A stretch of DNA of 64,000 bases from JABCYV01 sp963696025 (GTDB taxonomy: Bacteria; Acidobacteriota; Terriglobia; Terriglobales; Acidobacteriaceae), in NCBI GenBank assembly GCA_963696025.1, contig CAVOII010000006.1, forward strand, positions 124,001 through 188,000. Direction: 5' to 3'. Below the pieces are notes generated by a model. That model was not told the DNA's origin. It searched no databases and saw only the letters and a list, made by a program, of their open reading frames with translations. The position numbers and the translations under genes were made by a program. Positions 16,405 through 25,576 of the stretch are shown piece by piece; the first letter of the stretch is position 1, and each line of letters starts with the position of its first letter.

Positions 16405-17361
16405 CTATTCTCTCGCCCCTCCTGGCCCACGCCCGTTGGAAGCGATCGGCCCACGGTTCACGCTCGGCGCTATATTCTTGCGCCGTTCCGTCGCTATTTC
16501 TGGCGCATTCACGGCTGCTGGCAGCGCTCGGAATAAAGCCGCGCTCTTCTCCAGGGACAAAGCTTCGGCGCGCACTGTGGGTTTCACGCCTGCCTCCGCG
16601 AAAGCCGCGCGGAGAGCGTCAGGCTTGTAGCGAGATTTCAAATTGTTCCATAGGGTTTTGCGTTTTTGTCCGAAGGACAGTTTGAGGAAATCGACAAAGC
16701 TCGCCTCGGGCACACCCAAGCTTTCAAGCCGCGGCACCATGGTAAGCCGGACCACGGTCGACTGCACTTTGGGCGGAGGCGAGAACGCTCCCGGCGGCAG
16801 AGTGAACATCTTCTCAGTCCTCGAATAAAGCTGGGCCGTGGCGGAAAGCAACCCATAGTCGCGGACACCTGGCGGCGCCGCCAGGCGGTCGGCCACTTCG
16901 CGCTGCACCATCAGGACAATCATTTCAAAGTATCGGCGGAGTTCAAAAAGCCGCAACAGAATATCCGAAGTAATGAAGAAGGGAAGGTTGCCAACCACGC
17001 GAACCTGTTCCGGCTTTTGCTCGATACCGGGACGAGTGCTTCCGGGCTTGGGCCCGAAGATGGTGTTGAAATCAATTGCAAGTACATCACCCTCGATAAT
17101 TTCGACGTTCGTTGTCAGAGCGAAATTCATGCGCAACTGGGCGGCCAGCACGCGGTCGAGTTCAATGGCGATCAGTCGACGGGCCCGCCGGGCCAGCAGG
17201 GAGGTGAGCGCGCCGCGTCCCGGCCCAATTTCGAGGACGGTGCTTTGCGAAACATCGCCTAGCGCTTCCACAATCCGCATGGCAGCCACGTCGTCCACCA
17301 GAAAATGCTGTCCAAGTTTCGGTTTGTGGCTGCGGCGGGGCGAAGCGGAGACTTTTGGCAC
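16405..17361 (-). CDS. rsmA: 16S rRNA dimethyladenosine transferase RsmA (KsgA)
   Basis: SAM-dependent methyltransferase that dimethylates two adjacent adenines near the 3' end of 16S rRNA. KPKLGQHFLVD, the SAM motif VLEIGPGRGALT, the acidic IAIELD and the catalytic-type NLPFF (NLPY in many homologues) are visible. I prefer the GTG at 17361, preceded by AGAGGG, giving 318 residues; a longer reading to 17445 adds residues unlike the family. The C-terminal tail beyond the helical domain is long and basic. It is followed by MEMO1 on the same strand and is divergent from glgA. Confidence 0.92.
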   Translation of the reverse strand: MPKVSASPRRSHKPKLGQHFLVDDVAAMRIVEALGDVSQSTVLEIGPGRGALTSLLARRARRLIAIELDRVLAAQLRMNFALTTNVEIIEGDVLAIDFNTIFGPKPGSTRPGIEQKPEQVRVVGNLPFFITSDILLRLFELRRYFEMIVLMVQREVADRLAAPPGVRDYGLLSATAQLYSRTEKMFTLPPGAFSPPPKVQSTVVRLTMVPRLESLGVPEASFVDFLKLSFGQKRKTLWNNLKSRYKPDALRAAFAEAGVKPTVRAEALSLEKSAALFRALPAAVNAPEIATERRKNIAPSVNRGPIASNGRGPGGARE

Positions 17362-17429
17362 ATTGCCCTCTTTCTTCCCGGCATTTAGACTGGAGCCTTC
17401 ATCCCGCGATCGTCTGGCGCAAGTGAAGT

Positions 17430-17445
17430 GTGTGCGATGGCACAC
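17430..17445. promoter_or_regulatory. Inverted repeat in the rsmA-glgA divergent region
   Basis: Arms gtgtgc and gcacac with a four-base centre, immediately before a TATGAT (17449-17454) that could be a -10 for glgA. It may be an operator or chance; no -35 is evident. Confidence 0.3.
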
Positions 17446-17513
17446 TCCTATGATAGCTTGCGACAGCCAAAACGGGTTTGCGTCTTACTACCTGAAACTA
17501 AGGAGTGGCTTTC

Positions 17514-19019
17514 ATGCGTATTGCGTTTGTGGCGTCGGAATGCGTCCCGTACTCGAAGACCGGCGGATTGGCTGACGTAGTAGGAGCGCTGCCTCGGGCG
17601 CTGGCGGCCAGCGGACATCAAGTGAGTGTCTATCTCCCGCGCTATCGTCAGACCAAACTGACGGATCCGCAAACTGTAGTACGCAGCATCACCGTGCCCT
17701 TTGATGACCGTTACCGCTTTTGCTCGGTGGTCACGGACGGAAGCCACTCCGGGGTGCAGTTCTATTTCGTGGACTATCCTCCGTATTTCGACCGCGACGC
17801 ATTGTACGGTACTCCGACCGGCGATTATCCCGACAACGCCGAGCGCTTCGCGCTGTTCTCCCGGGCCGTGCTTGAGGCTTCAAAGATTCTCGGCGTTCCC
17901 CACATTTTCCATTGTCACGACTGGCAGTCCGCCCTGGTACCGGTGCTGTTGCGTACCCAATACGTCGAAGATCCTGCCTTCCGGGACGTAGGCACAGTCT
18001 TCACCATCCACAACATGGGGTACCAGGGACTGTTTCCGCCGGAGATTTTGCCTCTGCTCACTCTGCCTTGGGATCTTTTCACCATTTCCAGGATGGAGTT
18101 CTTCGGCAACGTGAATTTCCTCAAAGGCGCGCTAGTAGAATCTGATTACGTGACCACGGTCAGCCGAAAGTACAGTCAGGAGATTCAGACGACCGAGTAT
18201 GGCTTCGGCCTGGAAGGCGTGCTGCGCGACCGGGCCGCGACTGTGACCGGTATCCTGAACGGCGTTGATTATGACGAATGGAGTCCGCAGGCGGACAAGT
18301 TCATCGCGGCCAAGTACTCCCCTCAGGATTTGAGCGGCAAAGCCAAGTGCAAGCAGGAGCTGCTCGCAGCTTTCGGGGTGACCGGCGCCAATCCGCTGGT
18401 TCCGGTGATCGGGATTGTTTCGCGTTTCGCTGCGCAGAAAGGCTTTGACCTCATCTCGCAAATTGCCGACCGGTTGGCCCGTGAAGAAATGATCCTGGTC
18501 GCGCTCGGCGCGGGCGACAAGCCATACGAAGAAATGTTCCAGCGCCTGCACAAACAATTCCCGCAGAAAATCGCGGTCAAAGTTGCTTATGACAACGCTG
18601 TGGCGCACAAGATTGAAGCCGGCAGCGACATGTTCCTCATGCCCTCGAAGTACGAACCTTGTGGGTTGAATCAGATCTACAGTCTGAAATACGGCACCGT
18701 GCCCATCGTTCGCGCCACCGGCGGCCTCGACGACACCATCGAGCCCTGGGATGCCCGCACTGGCAAGGGCACCGGCTTCAAGTTCACCGAATACAAGGGC
18801 GAAGCACTCCTGTTGACGATCAGGGAAGCGCTGCGAGCCTTCCGCGATCAGGCCTCATGGCAGACGCTGATGCGGAATGGCATGAACAAAGATTTTTCCT
18901 GGAACGCCTCAGCCCGGGAATATGCGCGAGTCTACGATCGTGTGCGCCTGATGCGTGCGGGCAGCTCGACCTCAATTCATCCCAGCGAAGCGATTGACTT
19001 GGAACCCATTACTCACTGA
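17514..19019 (+). CDS. glgA: Glycogen synthase GlgA (ADP-glucose type, GT5)
   Basis: Glycosyltransferase of 501 residues that extends alpha-1,4-glucan from ADP-glucose. The N-terminal YSKTGGLADVVGALPRAL holds the ADP-glucose-binding KTGG motif. HCHDWQSALVP, TIHNMGYQG, GIVSRFAAQKGFDL and the C-terminal SKYEPCGLNQIYSLKYGT are all family landmarks. ATG 17514 has AAGGAG at good spacing; a GTG nine bases earlier sits directly on that site and is rejected. No other glg gene is adjacent. The protein appears intact. Confidence 0.95.
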   Translation: MRIAFVASECVPYSKTGGLADVVGALPRALAASGHQVSVYLPRYRQTKLTDPQTVVRSITVPFDDRYRFCSVVTDGSHSGVQFYFVDYPPYFDRDALYGTPTGDYPDNAERFALFSRAVLEASKILGVPHIFHCHDWQSALVPVLLRTQYVEDPAFRDVGTVFTIHNMGYQGLFPPEILPLLTLPWDLFTISRMEFFGNVNFLKGALVESDYVTTVSRKYSQEIQTTEYGFGLEGVLRDRAATVTGILNGVDYDEWSPQADKFIAAKYSPQDLSGKAKCKQELLAAFGVTGANPLVPVIGIVSRFAAQKGFDLISQIADRLAREEMILVALGAGDKPYEEMFQRLHKQFPQKIAVKVAYDNAVAHKIEAGSDMFLMPSKYEPCGLNQIYSLKYGTVPIVRATGGLDDTIEPWDARTGKGTGFKFTEYKGEALLLTIREALRAFRDQASWQTLMRNGMNKDFSWNASAREYARVYDRVRLMRAGSSTSIHPSEAIDLEPITH

Positions 19020-19430
19020 CACGTGACTGGCTGCTGAGACCGCCTTTTCCTGGTCAATACGAACGGCACCCACCTCAATGTCGAAGGCCGAAATATCGCC
19101 AAGGCCTTTACTTTTGTAACTTCGGAACGCTCTCCAAATTGGAACGCAATCGCGGGAGTATCATTTTCCATTTGTCACGAATCTTGACATAGCTCCGATT
19201 CTAGCCTAACCTTGAGCCATCCTTAGGGCTGGATTTCGTGCTCTTCTCTTTCCCCCGTCCTTCCCGATGGAGAGTATGGAACGGCTTTTTTGGCTTCCGA
19301 TTCCTTGAAAAAGTAAGATTCGCGCCTTTCTGAGTGAATGAAATGACGCGGAGTTTGTCCGCCTCAGGTGCAGCGGCGAGGATGGCTCGTCTCCGGATCC
19401 AGGGCGATGGATAGTACAGGAACTCCTTGC
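19020..19430. other. Intergenic region between glgA and the radical-SAM pseudogene
   Basis: About 410 bases without a convincing gene. A stop-free stretch of roughly 50 codons (about 19036-19188) has no good start and no recognisable similarity. A possible promoter (TTGACA at 19184) lies in the right half. Confidence 0.5.
19184..19212 (+). promoter_or_regulatory. Candidate sigma-70-type promoter
   Basis: A perfect TTGACA at 19184-19189 is followed, after 17 bases, by TAACCT, a weak -10. It is in the right orientation for the radical-SAM pseudogene starting at 19431, but more than 200 bases away. Confidence 0.3.
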
Positions 19431-20937
19431 ATGAACGTTCACCTGATCAATCCTAGTAGTGTGTCATTCGGAACCGCAGTTATCACCCCGCGCTGGCAAT
19501 ATGTGCTGGCCGCGGCCACGCCCAAGTCCTTTGGCGACCCAATTCTGGTCGATGAAACCTTAATCCAGGTGAAGCCTGAGAACTTTCAAGCCGGTGACGC
19601 AGTTTGGGATTGGCATTCACACTGTCAACGCGCTGCGCGGTTACGAGATTGGGAAGATCGCCCGCAGTCGAGGCGCACACGTAATTTTTGGCGGGATTCA
19701 TGCCACCCTTTATCCCGAAGAGGCGCTCGAACTTGGAGGAGCGCATTCGGTGGTAAAAGGCGATGGCGATATTGTCTGGGCACAGGTGCTGGCGGATTGC
19801 CGGAATGGCACGCCACAGAAGATCTATGCCGGTGGTCAGATCGATGGCCGCGAGTTCGCCCCTGCTCGTTGGGACTTGGTCCCGCGCAATCGCTATATGT
19901 GGGCATCAGTACAAACCATTCGAGGTTGCCCCAAACACTGCTCGTTCTGTTCAATTTGGCGGACCGATGGACAAAAACCTCGCCAGCGTGCCGCGGACGT
20001 AGTGCTCGAGGAAATTGTTCAGTTGCGTCGCCTCGGGTTCCGCTTCATTGCCCTGGCGGATGATAACTTCTATCCGGTCACGCTCACCGATTTGAACCTG
20101 GCCGCGCAGCAAAAAAATGCCGCCCGGCTGAACGAGTTGACTGCCATTCGCGCGGAACGGTTTGAACTGATGTCTCGACTGGCGCAACTCCCGGACGACA
20201 CGATTTTCTTTACCCAGATCACCATGGAAGCGGCTGAAGACCCCGATTTTCTTGATGCTATGAAGGCGGCGCGGATTAAGGGAGCGCTGGTCGGGGTGGA
20301 ATCGGTTACGCCCGCGGGGTTGAAGGATGTCTACAAGGATATCAATCTGGCCGGGGACCGCCTCATCGAGCGCCTCAGAACCTTCCGGCGCCATGGCGTG
20401 CATGTGCTGGGCTCATTCATTTTTGGGCTGCCCAGCGATCGTCCGGAAACATTCGACGCCACGGCCGCCGCCGCCATCAGTGCCGATCTCGCCTTTGCGC
20501 AATTCATTATACTGAGCCCCTATCCCGGGACCGTGGATTTTAATCGCTGGGAAAAAACGCTGGGGACAACCCTCCTACCATCGCTGGCGTTCCGCTTACC
20601 CGGCGCTGGCTGATACCTGGGCGCTTCGCCCCAAACTCTTTTGGGACCACCCAGTAATGTCAGCCGAGGAAATCCGTTCGCGCACTCAGGTGGTCTGGGA
20701 CCGTTTTTACACCTTAGGTTCCATCTGGAGGCGCTCACGTTTCATCAGGTCCAAACGCGGGCGATTGACTTTTGTTCTGATCTCGAAAGTTTACCGCCAA
20801 ATGTATGCCGATACCGGCATTGCTACTGACGGTGCCCGCGTTAGCTGGTCGGCGCGCGGGCGCGGTGGCTAGCCAAACCGTGCCAGCATCTGTTTGCCGG
20901 CACGCCCATGCCAGACCTCCAAATCCCCGCCGCGTAA
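19431..20937 (+). pseudogene. B12-binding-type radical SAM protein, broken by four frame changes
   Basis: ATG 19431 begins NVHLINPSSVSFGTAVITPR. The frame shifts by +1 near 19595 (an extra T before GGG) and continues with GIGIHTVNALRGYEIGK, the cluster-binding GCPKHCSFC and the long radical-SAM core. Near 20575 it shifts to read IAGVPLTRRWLIP, near 20615 to ALRPKLFWDHPVMSAEEIR and VWDRFYTLGSIWRRS, and near 20860 to RWLAKPCQHLFAGTPMPDLQ, ending at 20937. When joined, the pieces give one protein of about 500 residues. The CxxxCxxC is intact in the longest fragment (19594-20613). The intact family uses SAM and probably cobalamin; the substrate is unknown. Confidence 0.75.
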
Positions 20938-20947
20938 ACAAAGCCCC

Positions 20948-20980
20948 GCCCCACCCTTGCAAAGAAGGCAAGGATGGGGC
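20948..20980. repeat. GC-rich imperfect palindrome before dinB
   Basis: Arms gccccacccttgc and gcaaggatggggc (12 of 13 complementary) with a seven-base centre. It sits between the radical-SAM pseudogene and the dinB start and resembles an interspersed palindromic element. With no T-run it is a poor terminator. Confidence 0.75.
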
Positions 20981-20993
20981 ACCCTCAGTTGGA

Positions 20994-22250
20994 ATGGCTC
21001 CGACAAACGCAGCCGCCAAGACCATCTTCCACGTCGACATGGACGCCTTCTTCGTCTCGGTGGAGGAGCTTTTTGACCCTTCGTTGAAGGGCAAGGCCGT
21101 GGTGGTGGGAGGGCAGCGCCAGGAGCGCGGCGTGGTTTCGGCGGCTTCCTATGAGGCCCGCAAATTCGGTGTGCATTCGGCGATGCCGCTGCGCACGGCG
21201 GCCAAACTCTGTCCGCACGCTAGGTTCGTGGATGGCCATCCCGACCGGTACCGTGAGTGCTCGGAGAAAGTGCATCGGGTGTTGACATCTTTCTCGCCGC
21301 TGGTCGAGATGGCTTCGATCGACGAGGCCTATCTGGATATGACCGGCACCGAGCGCCTGCATGGCCGGCCGCTGCGTGCAGCCCACAATCTTCACGCCAA
21401 AATGCAAGCCGAGACGCAACTCAACTGCTCGATTGGAATCGGCATCTCGCGCTTGATTGCCAAAGTTTCCTCCGCAAACGCCAAGCCCAACGGAATTCTG
21501 TGGATTGTTCCCGGGCAGGAAGCAAAGTTTCTAGCTCCGCTCGATGTGCGCGACATTCCTGGTGTGGGCAAGGTTACCGAGCAGAACCTTCGCGGGCTGG
21601 GTATCTATAAAGTCGGAGATCTCGCCCGCTTCGATGATTCCTTTCTTGAGCAGCAGTTCGGCAAGTGGGGGTTGGCACTGGCGGGCAAGGCTCGCGGCGA
21701 AGATGCCGGCGGATGGTTCGACTCCGAAGTCGGTGCCGACGTTGACGCCAAGTCCATCAGCCATGAGCATACATACAACGAAGATACGGCCGATCTGGAC
21801 AAGTTGGAATCAACATTGATGAGGCTTTCTGAGATGGTGGGCCGTCGTTTGCGGGAGAGCGGAGTGCATGCCAGAACCATCCAGCTTAAATTGCGCTACA
21901 AGGACTTTACGACGATCACTCGTGCCCACACCCTGCCCGTGGCAACCCAGCTCGATACCGAGATCTTCGAACAGGTACGAGTGTTATTTCGCAACAACTG
22001 GCGAAAAGGCGCGGAGGTTCGCTTACTCGGAGTGCAGACGTCCTCCTTCGAAGCGCAGACCGATCAGGGCGACTTACTCGAAGACGCACGGCGTCAACGC
22101 TGGCAGCAAGCTCTCTCAGCGGCGGATCGTCTACGCGACAAGTTTGGAGAATCGAGCGTTTCCCTGGCGACCGGATTAAAAGGCGGCTTCCGCGAGCGCA
22201 CCCATGAAAACCCGGCAGGTTTGCCGGGAAAAAGAAAGCCTCGAGAGTAG
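20994..22250 (+). CDS. dinB: DNA polymerase IV (Y-family)
   Basis: Error-prone translesion polymerase of 418 residues. HVDMDAFFVSVEEL contains the first metal-binding Asp and the steric-gate region. SIDEAYLDMTG supplies the second acidic pair. IGIGISRLIAKVSSANAKPNG and the helix-hairpin-helix DIPGVGKVTEQNL follow. ATG 20994 is chosen because the family sequence starts there; an in-frame start at 20805 runs through the pseudogene tail and a palindrome. The extreme C-terminus has no evident beta-clamp peptide in standard form, and ends in a basic GKRKPRE tail. Confidence 0.93.
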   Translation: MAPTNAAAKTIFHVDMDAFFVSVEELFDPSLKGKAVVVGGQRQERGVVSAASYEARKFGVHSAMPLRTAAKLCPHARFVDGHPDRYRECSEKVHRVLTSFSPLVEMASIDEAYLDMTGTERLHGRPLRAAHNLHAKMQAETQLNCSIGIGISRLIAKVSSANAKPNGILWIVPGQEAKFLAPLDVRDIPGVGKVTEQNLRGLGIYKVGDLARFDDSFLEQQFGKWGLALAGKARGEDAGGWFDSEVGADVDAKSISHEHTYNEDTADLDKLESTLMRLSEMVGRRLRESGVHARTIQLKLRYKDFTTITRAHTLPVATQLDTEIFEQVRVLFRNNWRKGAEVRLLGVQTSSFEAQTDQGDLLEDARRQRWQQALSAADRLRDKFGESSVSLATGLKGGFRERTHENPAGLPGKRKPRE

Positions 22251-22253
22251 AGT

Positions 22254-22318
22254 TGTCATCCTGCGCGAAGTGGCTGCTTCGCATTTGCGAAGCCGCTGCG
22301 TAGTCGAAGGAACCCTAC
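22254..22318 (+). repeat. Palindromic repeat unit C (same family as 9683)
   Basis: Starts tgtcatcctgcgcga and ends gtcgaaggaaccctac, matching the ends of unit A. An internal hairpin is built from gctgcttcgca and tgcgaagccgc. It begins four bases after the dinB stop. Confidence 0.75.
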
Positions 22319-22410
22319 AAGCTAAATCGACTGCTCCGGACGTCCTTATCGAACGGGTCGTGGCTGCGAGAAATTCAAGCGGCGGAAATGAAGACATTGC
22401 AATCTGTACG

Positions 22411-22435
22411 GATCCTTCGAGTCGAAGGATGACAG
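22411..22435 (-). repeat. Short palindromic repeat unit D, inverted relative to C
   Basis: Carries the two conserved ends fused directly, without a variable hairpin: perfect arms tccttcga and tcgaagga around a single G, then tgacag. With unit C it forms an inverted pair about 90 bases apart, like A and B. Confidence 0.7.
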
Positions 22436-22473
22436 CTCAAACCTGTTCTATGATTTCCACTCCTAAATACGAA

Positions 22474-22507
22474 GGCCGGAACTCCGGAATTGCTTCCGGT
22501 CCCGGCC
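22474..22507 (-). terminator. Terminator-like hairpin downstream of the M48 gene
   Basis: On the minus strand, ggccgggaccggaa pairs imperfectly with ttccggagttccggcc across a short loop, 35 bases past the protease stop. The following sequence is only mildly T-rich, so termination strength is uncertain. Confidence 0.45.
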
Positions 22508-22542
22508 TGCGCTTACTTCAACTTGGAGGTTAACTTTCTTCG

Positions 22543-24324
22543 CTAATTCGCTGGAGCTGCGTTCGCCGCAGCGGTTGGAGTACCTGCCGCTCCGGCACTG
22601 TTGTAACGGGTCAATCGCGGAAAGAAGGGCGTTACTTCAAACGGCATCTTGTCGCGGGCTGACGTGATGGCCACGGGCGCCGTCTTGATCAGGTCCACGT
22701 GATCATCCCAGGGATTCAGCTTTACCCTACCTCCCATCGGCAAGGCCGCAATCTGGTCGAGCTTGTTCGCATCCAATGCCGGAGCCGAATTCATCAGTGC
22801 CGCCATCCGATCGATCCCTCCCTTGCCATCCGAGAAGCTGTTACCCAAGTGCGGCGTCAGCAGCGCGGAGAGCGCCGGAGCGCGCGCGGACAGCTCTTTC
22901 AGGAACAATCCTGCGGCATCCAGCTTCTGGCTGTAGGGGGAGTTCTTCAGCAAATCCATCGCCTTCTTGTCGGCTGCGATTTCTTCTTCCGGCACGTGCC
23001 TGAAACCCAAATTCTGGTAGGTTGACTCGTCGGAGAAGAGCATACGGTCATTGAACGCGTACTTGCTGCCCAGGTTATGTCCTAGGACGATATGCGCCAG
23101 TTCATGCGAGAGCACCATGGCCAGGCTGGCCTCGTCAGGAAGGACATCGATCAGTCCGCGGCTGACGATGATGGTATTGCCCACGCTGAAGGTTTCGAGC
23201 GGACAAGTCAGCATCACCCGAGTGCGGACTGGGCGCGGCAATTCGATGTTATTGGTGACTTCCAGGTTGTTAACGACCGTCTGCAGAATCTTGTCCACGT
23301 CGCCTTCGGGAGCCAGCAACCCGGCATTTTGCAAGCGCTCGACCACGTTATCTTCGGCCTGTTGCTGCCACTGCCGTTGGGCCTGCAGCGGAGAAGCATC
23401 CTGCGCCGCGGCGCTCTCATCCTTCACCGAAGAATCCACCAGCACCTGCGTGAGCTCGTCTTCCTTGCCGTTCTTTTTTAGGTCATAGCCCCAGATGCGG
23501 GTCTGCGCCTTGAAGGCGATCTTGTCCTTGGCTCCATAGCTGAAGTCGCCTTCTTCACTGTAGATGTAAGCCGGTATCCAGTAGCCTGGAATCAGGTTGA
23601 GTCTCCAGCTATCCATGTGGAAGAAGTAGGCGTTCCTCGGCCGAGGGGCATAAGTCCCGTTCAAGCGCACGATGTTGTAGTCCTGATCTTCCACCCAGAT
23701 GCGGCCCAGAAAACGTCCCTTGCCGGCATCTTTCTTCGGGGTCACATCAAACACGATGCAACGCACATCGCCCACAAATTCGCGGTGAACATAACGGAAG
23801 TCATAGTGCGCGCGGTCGAACTCCTCGCGATCGGCGAAGATCATCCAGGAGAAGCCCATGGGTTTGTACTCAAACTTAAAGAGTTTGGTGACGCCGCCCA
23901 ACATACGAGTCTGGAAGCTGGTGTCCTTGGAGAGATAATCCCGCCGGTCGCTTTCGGCCAGGTCCATGCGCCCGAAGAAGTAGTGATCTTCTTTGGGCAC
24001 GGGGCCGAGCTGGGTATCGTTCGCAAGGTTTTGCAAATAGGTCTCCATCAACGGCGTCCGCGCCTTCAGCATTTCCAGCAGGGCATGCTCGCGCGCGATG
24101 GCGCGATCCACAACCTGGTCCATGGTCGTGGGAGCGCCCGTGGCCGCTGATTGAGCCGCTGCGGTCGTTGCGGGAGTGCCGGTAGGGCCGGCCAGAGCCG
24201 GGGTCGAGACGACCGACTGCGCCGGCGGCATCGGCGATGAAGACGATTGTCCGGCCAGCTGCTGCGCCATTGCGCTCAGCGCGATCAGCAGGAAAGTGAT
24301 GGTCATCCATGTGCAAGTACGCAT
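22543..24324 (-). CDS. M48-family metalloprotease with N-terminal outer-membrane-type domain
   Basis: Exported protein of 593 residues with signal peptide TFLLIALSAMAQQ. Residues about 80-300 form a beta-rich domain (FADREEFDRAHYDFRYVHRE, RIWVEDQDYNIVRLNGTY, DSWRLNLIPGYWIPAYIYS) reminiscent of lipoprotein-sorting-like folds. The C-terminal part is an M48 zinc protease with LSHELAHIVLGHNLG (HExxH) and the later EEEIAADKKAMDLL glutamate. M48 periplasmic enzymes such as BepA take part in outer-membrane quality control. The gene starts 43 bases after a tonB gene on the same strand, suggesting a shared envelope role. Confidence 0.83.
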   Translation of the reverse strand: MRTCTWMTITFLLIALSAMAQQLAGQSSSSPMPPAQSVVSTPALAGPTGTPATTAAAQSAATGAPTTMDQVVDRAIAREHALLEMLKARTPLMETYLQNLANDTQLGPVPKEDHYFFGRMDLAESDRRDYLSKDTSFQTRMLGGVTKLFKFEYKPMGFSWMIFADREEFDRAHYDFRYVHREFVGDVRCIVFDVTPKKDAGKGRFLGRIWVEDQDYNIVRLNGTYAPRPRNAYFFHMDSWRLNLIPGYWIPAYIYSEEGDFSYGAKDKIAFKAQTRIWGYDLKKNGKEDELTQVLVDSSVKDESAAAQDASPLQAQRQWQQQAEDNVVERLQNAGLLAPEGDVDKILQTVVNNLEVTNNIELPRPVRTRVMLTCPLETFSVGNTIIVSRGLIDVLPDEASLAMVLSHELAHIVLGHNLGSKYAFNDRMLFSDESTYQNLGFRHVPEEEIAADKKAMDLLKNSPYSQKLDAAGLFLKELSARAPALSALLTPHLGNSFSDGKGGIDRMAALMNSAPALDANKLDQIAALPMGGRVKLNPWDDHVDLIKTAPVAITSARDKMPFEVTPFFPRLTRYNSAGAAGTPTAAANAAPAN

Positions 24325-24367
24325 GACTCTAGTCCTCTCTGTTGCTTCGTTTCTTCAATAACGCTTC

Positions 24368-25414
24368 TTAAATAGCCAGTTGGAACACGACATGTACAAT
24401 CGCCGTGGAATCCACGGCTGAACCGTTGCGCAGCGCGGGCTTGAACCGCATTTTGTTGGCGGCTGCAACTGCGGCTTCATCCAGACCATGCCCCAGGCCT
24501 CGGACCACGCGGTTCACGTGCAGCTGTCCATTCGCGCCGAACATCACTTCCAATAAGACTTCGCCCTGCAGCTTCAGTTGACGCGCTTCATCGGTGTAGA
24601 CCGGGTTGGGCTTATAGCTGATCTCAACTGAAGTGGTCGGTGGCCCGCTATCTACCAGAACCGTCTTCACTCCGCCCTGAGCAACTTGTTGAGCTCCAAA
24701 GCCCGCAGTCTGGACCGCCGAACCTCGTCCGTTGCTGCGGCCGTCCCCCCGCCCGGCCTGTGCGATGCCGTTGCCAAAACCTGCGCTAGTGATAGTGCCC
24801 TTGATACCATTCGCTCCGCCCGCGCCATTGCCTGTGCCCGAGCCCTGCGGCAAGTCAAACGCGCCGGTGTTAGCAGCAACCAGGTGTGCGCCCTCCTTGC
24901 CTTGTCCCTTAATACCGTTGGGGTCGCCAAAACCGCCGGTTTGCACCTTCTGAATTGGAGCATTGACTGTGGGAGTGGCTGAGCTGCCAAATTCGCCAGT
25001 GTGCACGATCAATGTCGGCCGAGCCCCGGAGACCTGCTTCAACACTGCTGGAGCAAAGTTGTTCACCGCAATCTTCGGAGGTGCCACGTCGGGCTGCTGC
25101 GGACGCGGCGCGCGAATCTCGCGCGGCACAGTCAGCTTCGGCGATTCGAAAACCGGCGCCCGAGGTAATAACTTGGCGTGCAGCGCCGGCGGAGGCGTCT
25201 TCACCTTCAACGGCTTCGGCTGCAAACTTGGCATTGGGATCAGTTCGGTTACATGATATGTCCGTGCGAGCGACAGCCGGTCAGGCCAAATCAAGCCCAT
25301 GTTGATCAATAGGATGACCAGCAGAACCTGGAGGCCATAGCTGCTCGCCACGGTGCGCCAGTCCATCTTGCGCTCCGGCAGAAGTCCCAGCCGAAAACTA
25401 TCAGGCGTAGCCAT
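24368..25414 (-). CDS. Energy transducer TonB
   Basis: A 348-residue TonB protein. A single N-terminal membrane segment (SSYGLQVLLVILLINMGLIW, about residues 24-43) is followed by a proline-rich spacer, a Gly/Ala/Thr-rich middle and the C-terminal TonB domain (PNPVYTDEARQLKLQGEVLL, AAANKMRFKPAL). It transmits proton-motive force from ExbBD to outer-membrane receptors. It heads a likely two-gene unit with the M48 protease; exbB and exbD are not in the window. The middle linker is unusually glycine-rich rather than the common Pro-Lys/Pro-Glu type. Confidence 0.87.
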   Translation of the reverse strand: MATPDSFRLGLLPERKMDWRTVASSYGLQVLLVILLINMGLIWPDRLSLARTYHVTELIPMPSLQPKPLKVKTPPPALHAKLLPRAPVFESPKLTVPREIRAPRPQQPDVAPPKIAVNNFAPAVLKQVSGARPTLIVHTGEFGSSATPTVNAPIQKVQTGGFGDPNGIKGQGKEGAHLVAANTGAFDLPQGSGTGNGAGGANGIKGTITSAGFGNGIAQAGRGDGRSNGRGSAVQTAGFGAQQVAQGGVKTVLVDSGPPTTSVEISYKPNPVYTDEARQLKLQGEVLLEVMFGANGQLHVNRVVRGLGHGLDEAAVAAANKMRFKPALRNGSAVDSTAIVHVVFQLAI

Positions 25415-25576
25415 TCATAAGCTCCAAAAGGGGGACCCAGTTCTCGGGAGCACGCACCGGGTGGAAGCTTCAAATTACGGGAGAATGGCCAGTGGGTAAA
25501 CGTGTCGCCCGCGCCTGTACCTTGGTAATCAGTCGGCGCCTGAAAGCGGAATTCTCCCAGGAAAGATCGTGGAAAC

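Noticed and set aside
22211..22228. Hairpin cccggca-ggtt-tgccggg
   Set aside because: It is inside the dinB coding end and followed by A residues instead of T, so it is not a terminator for dinB.
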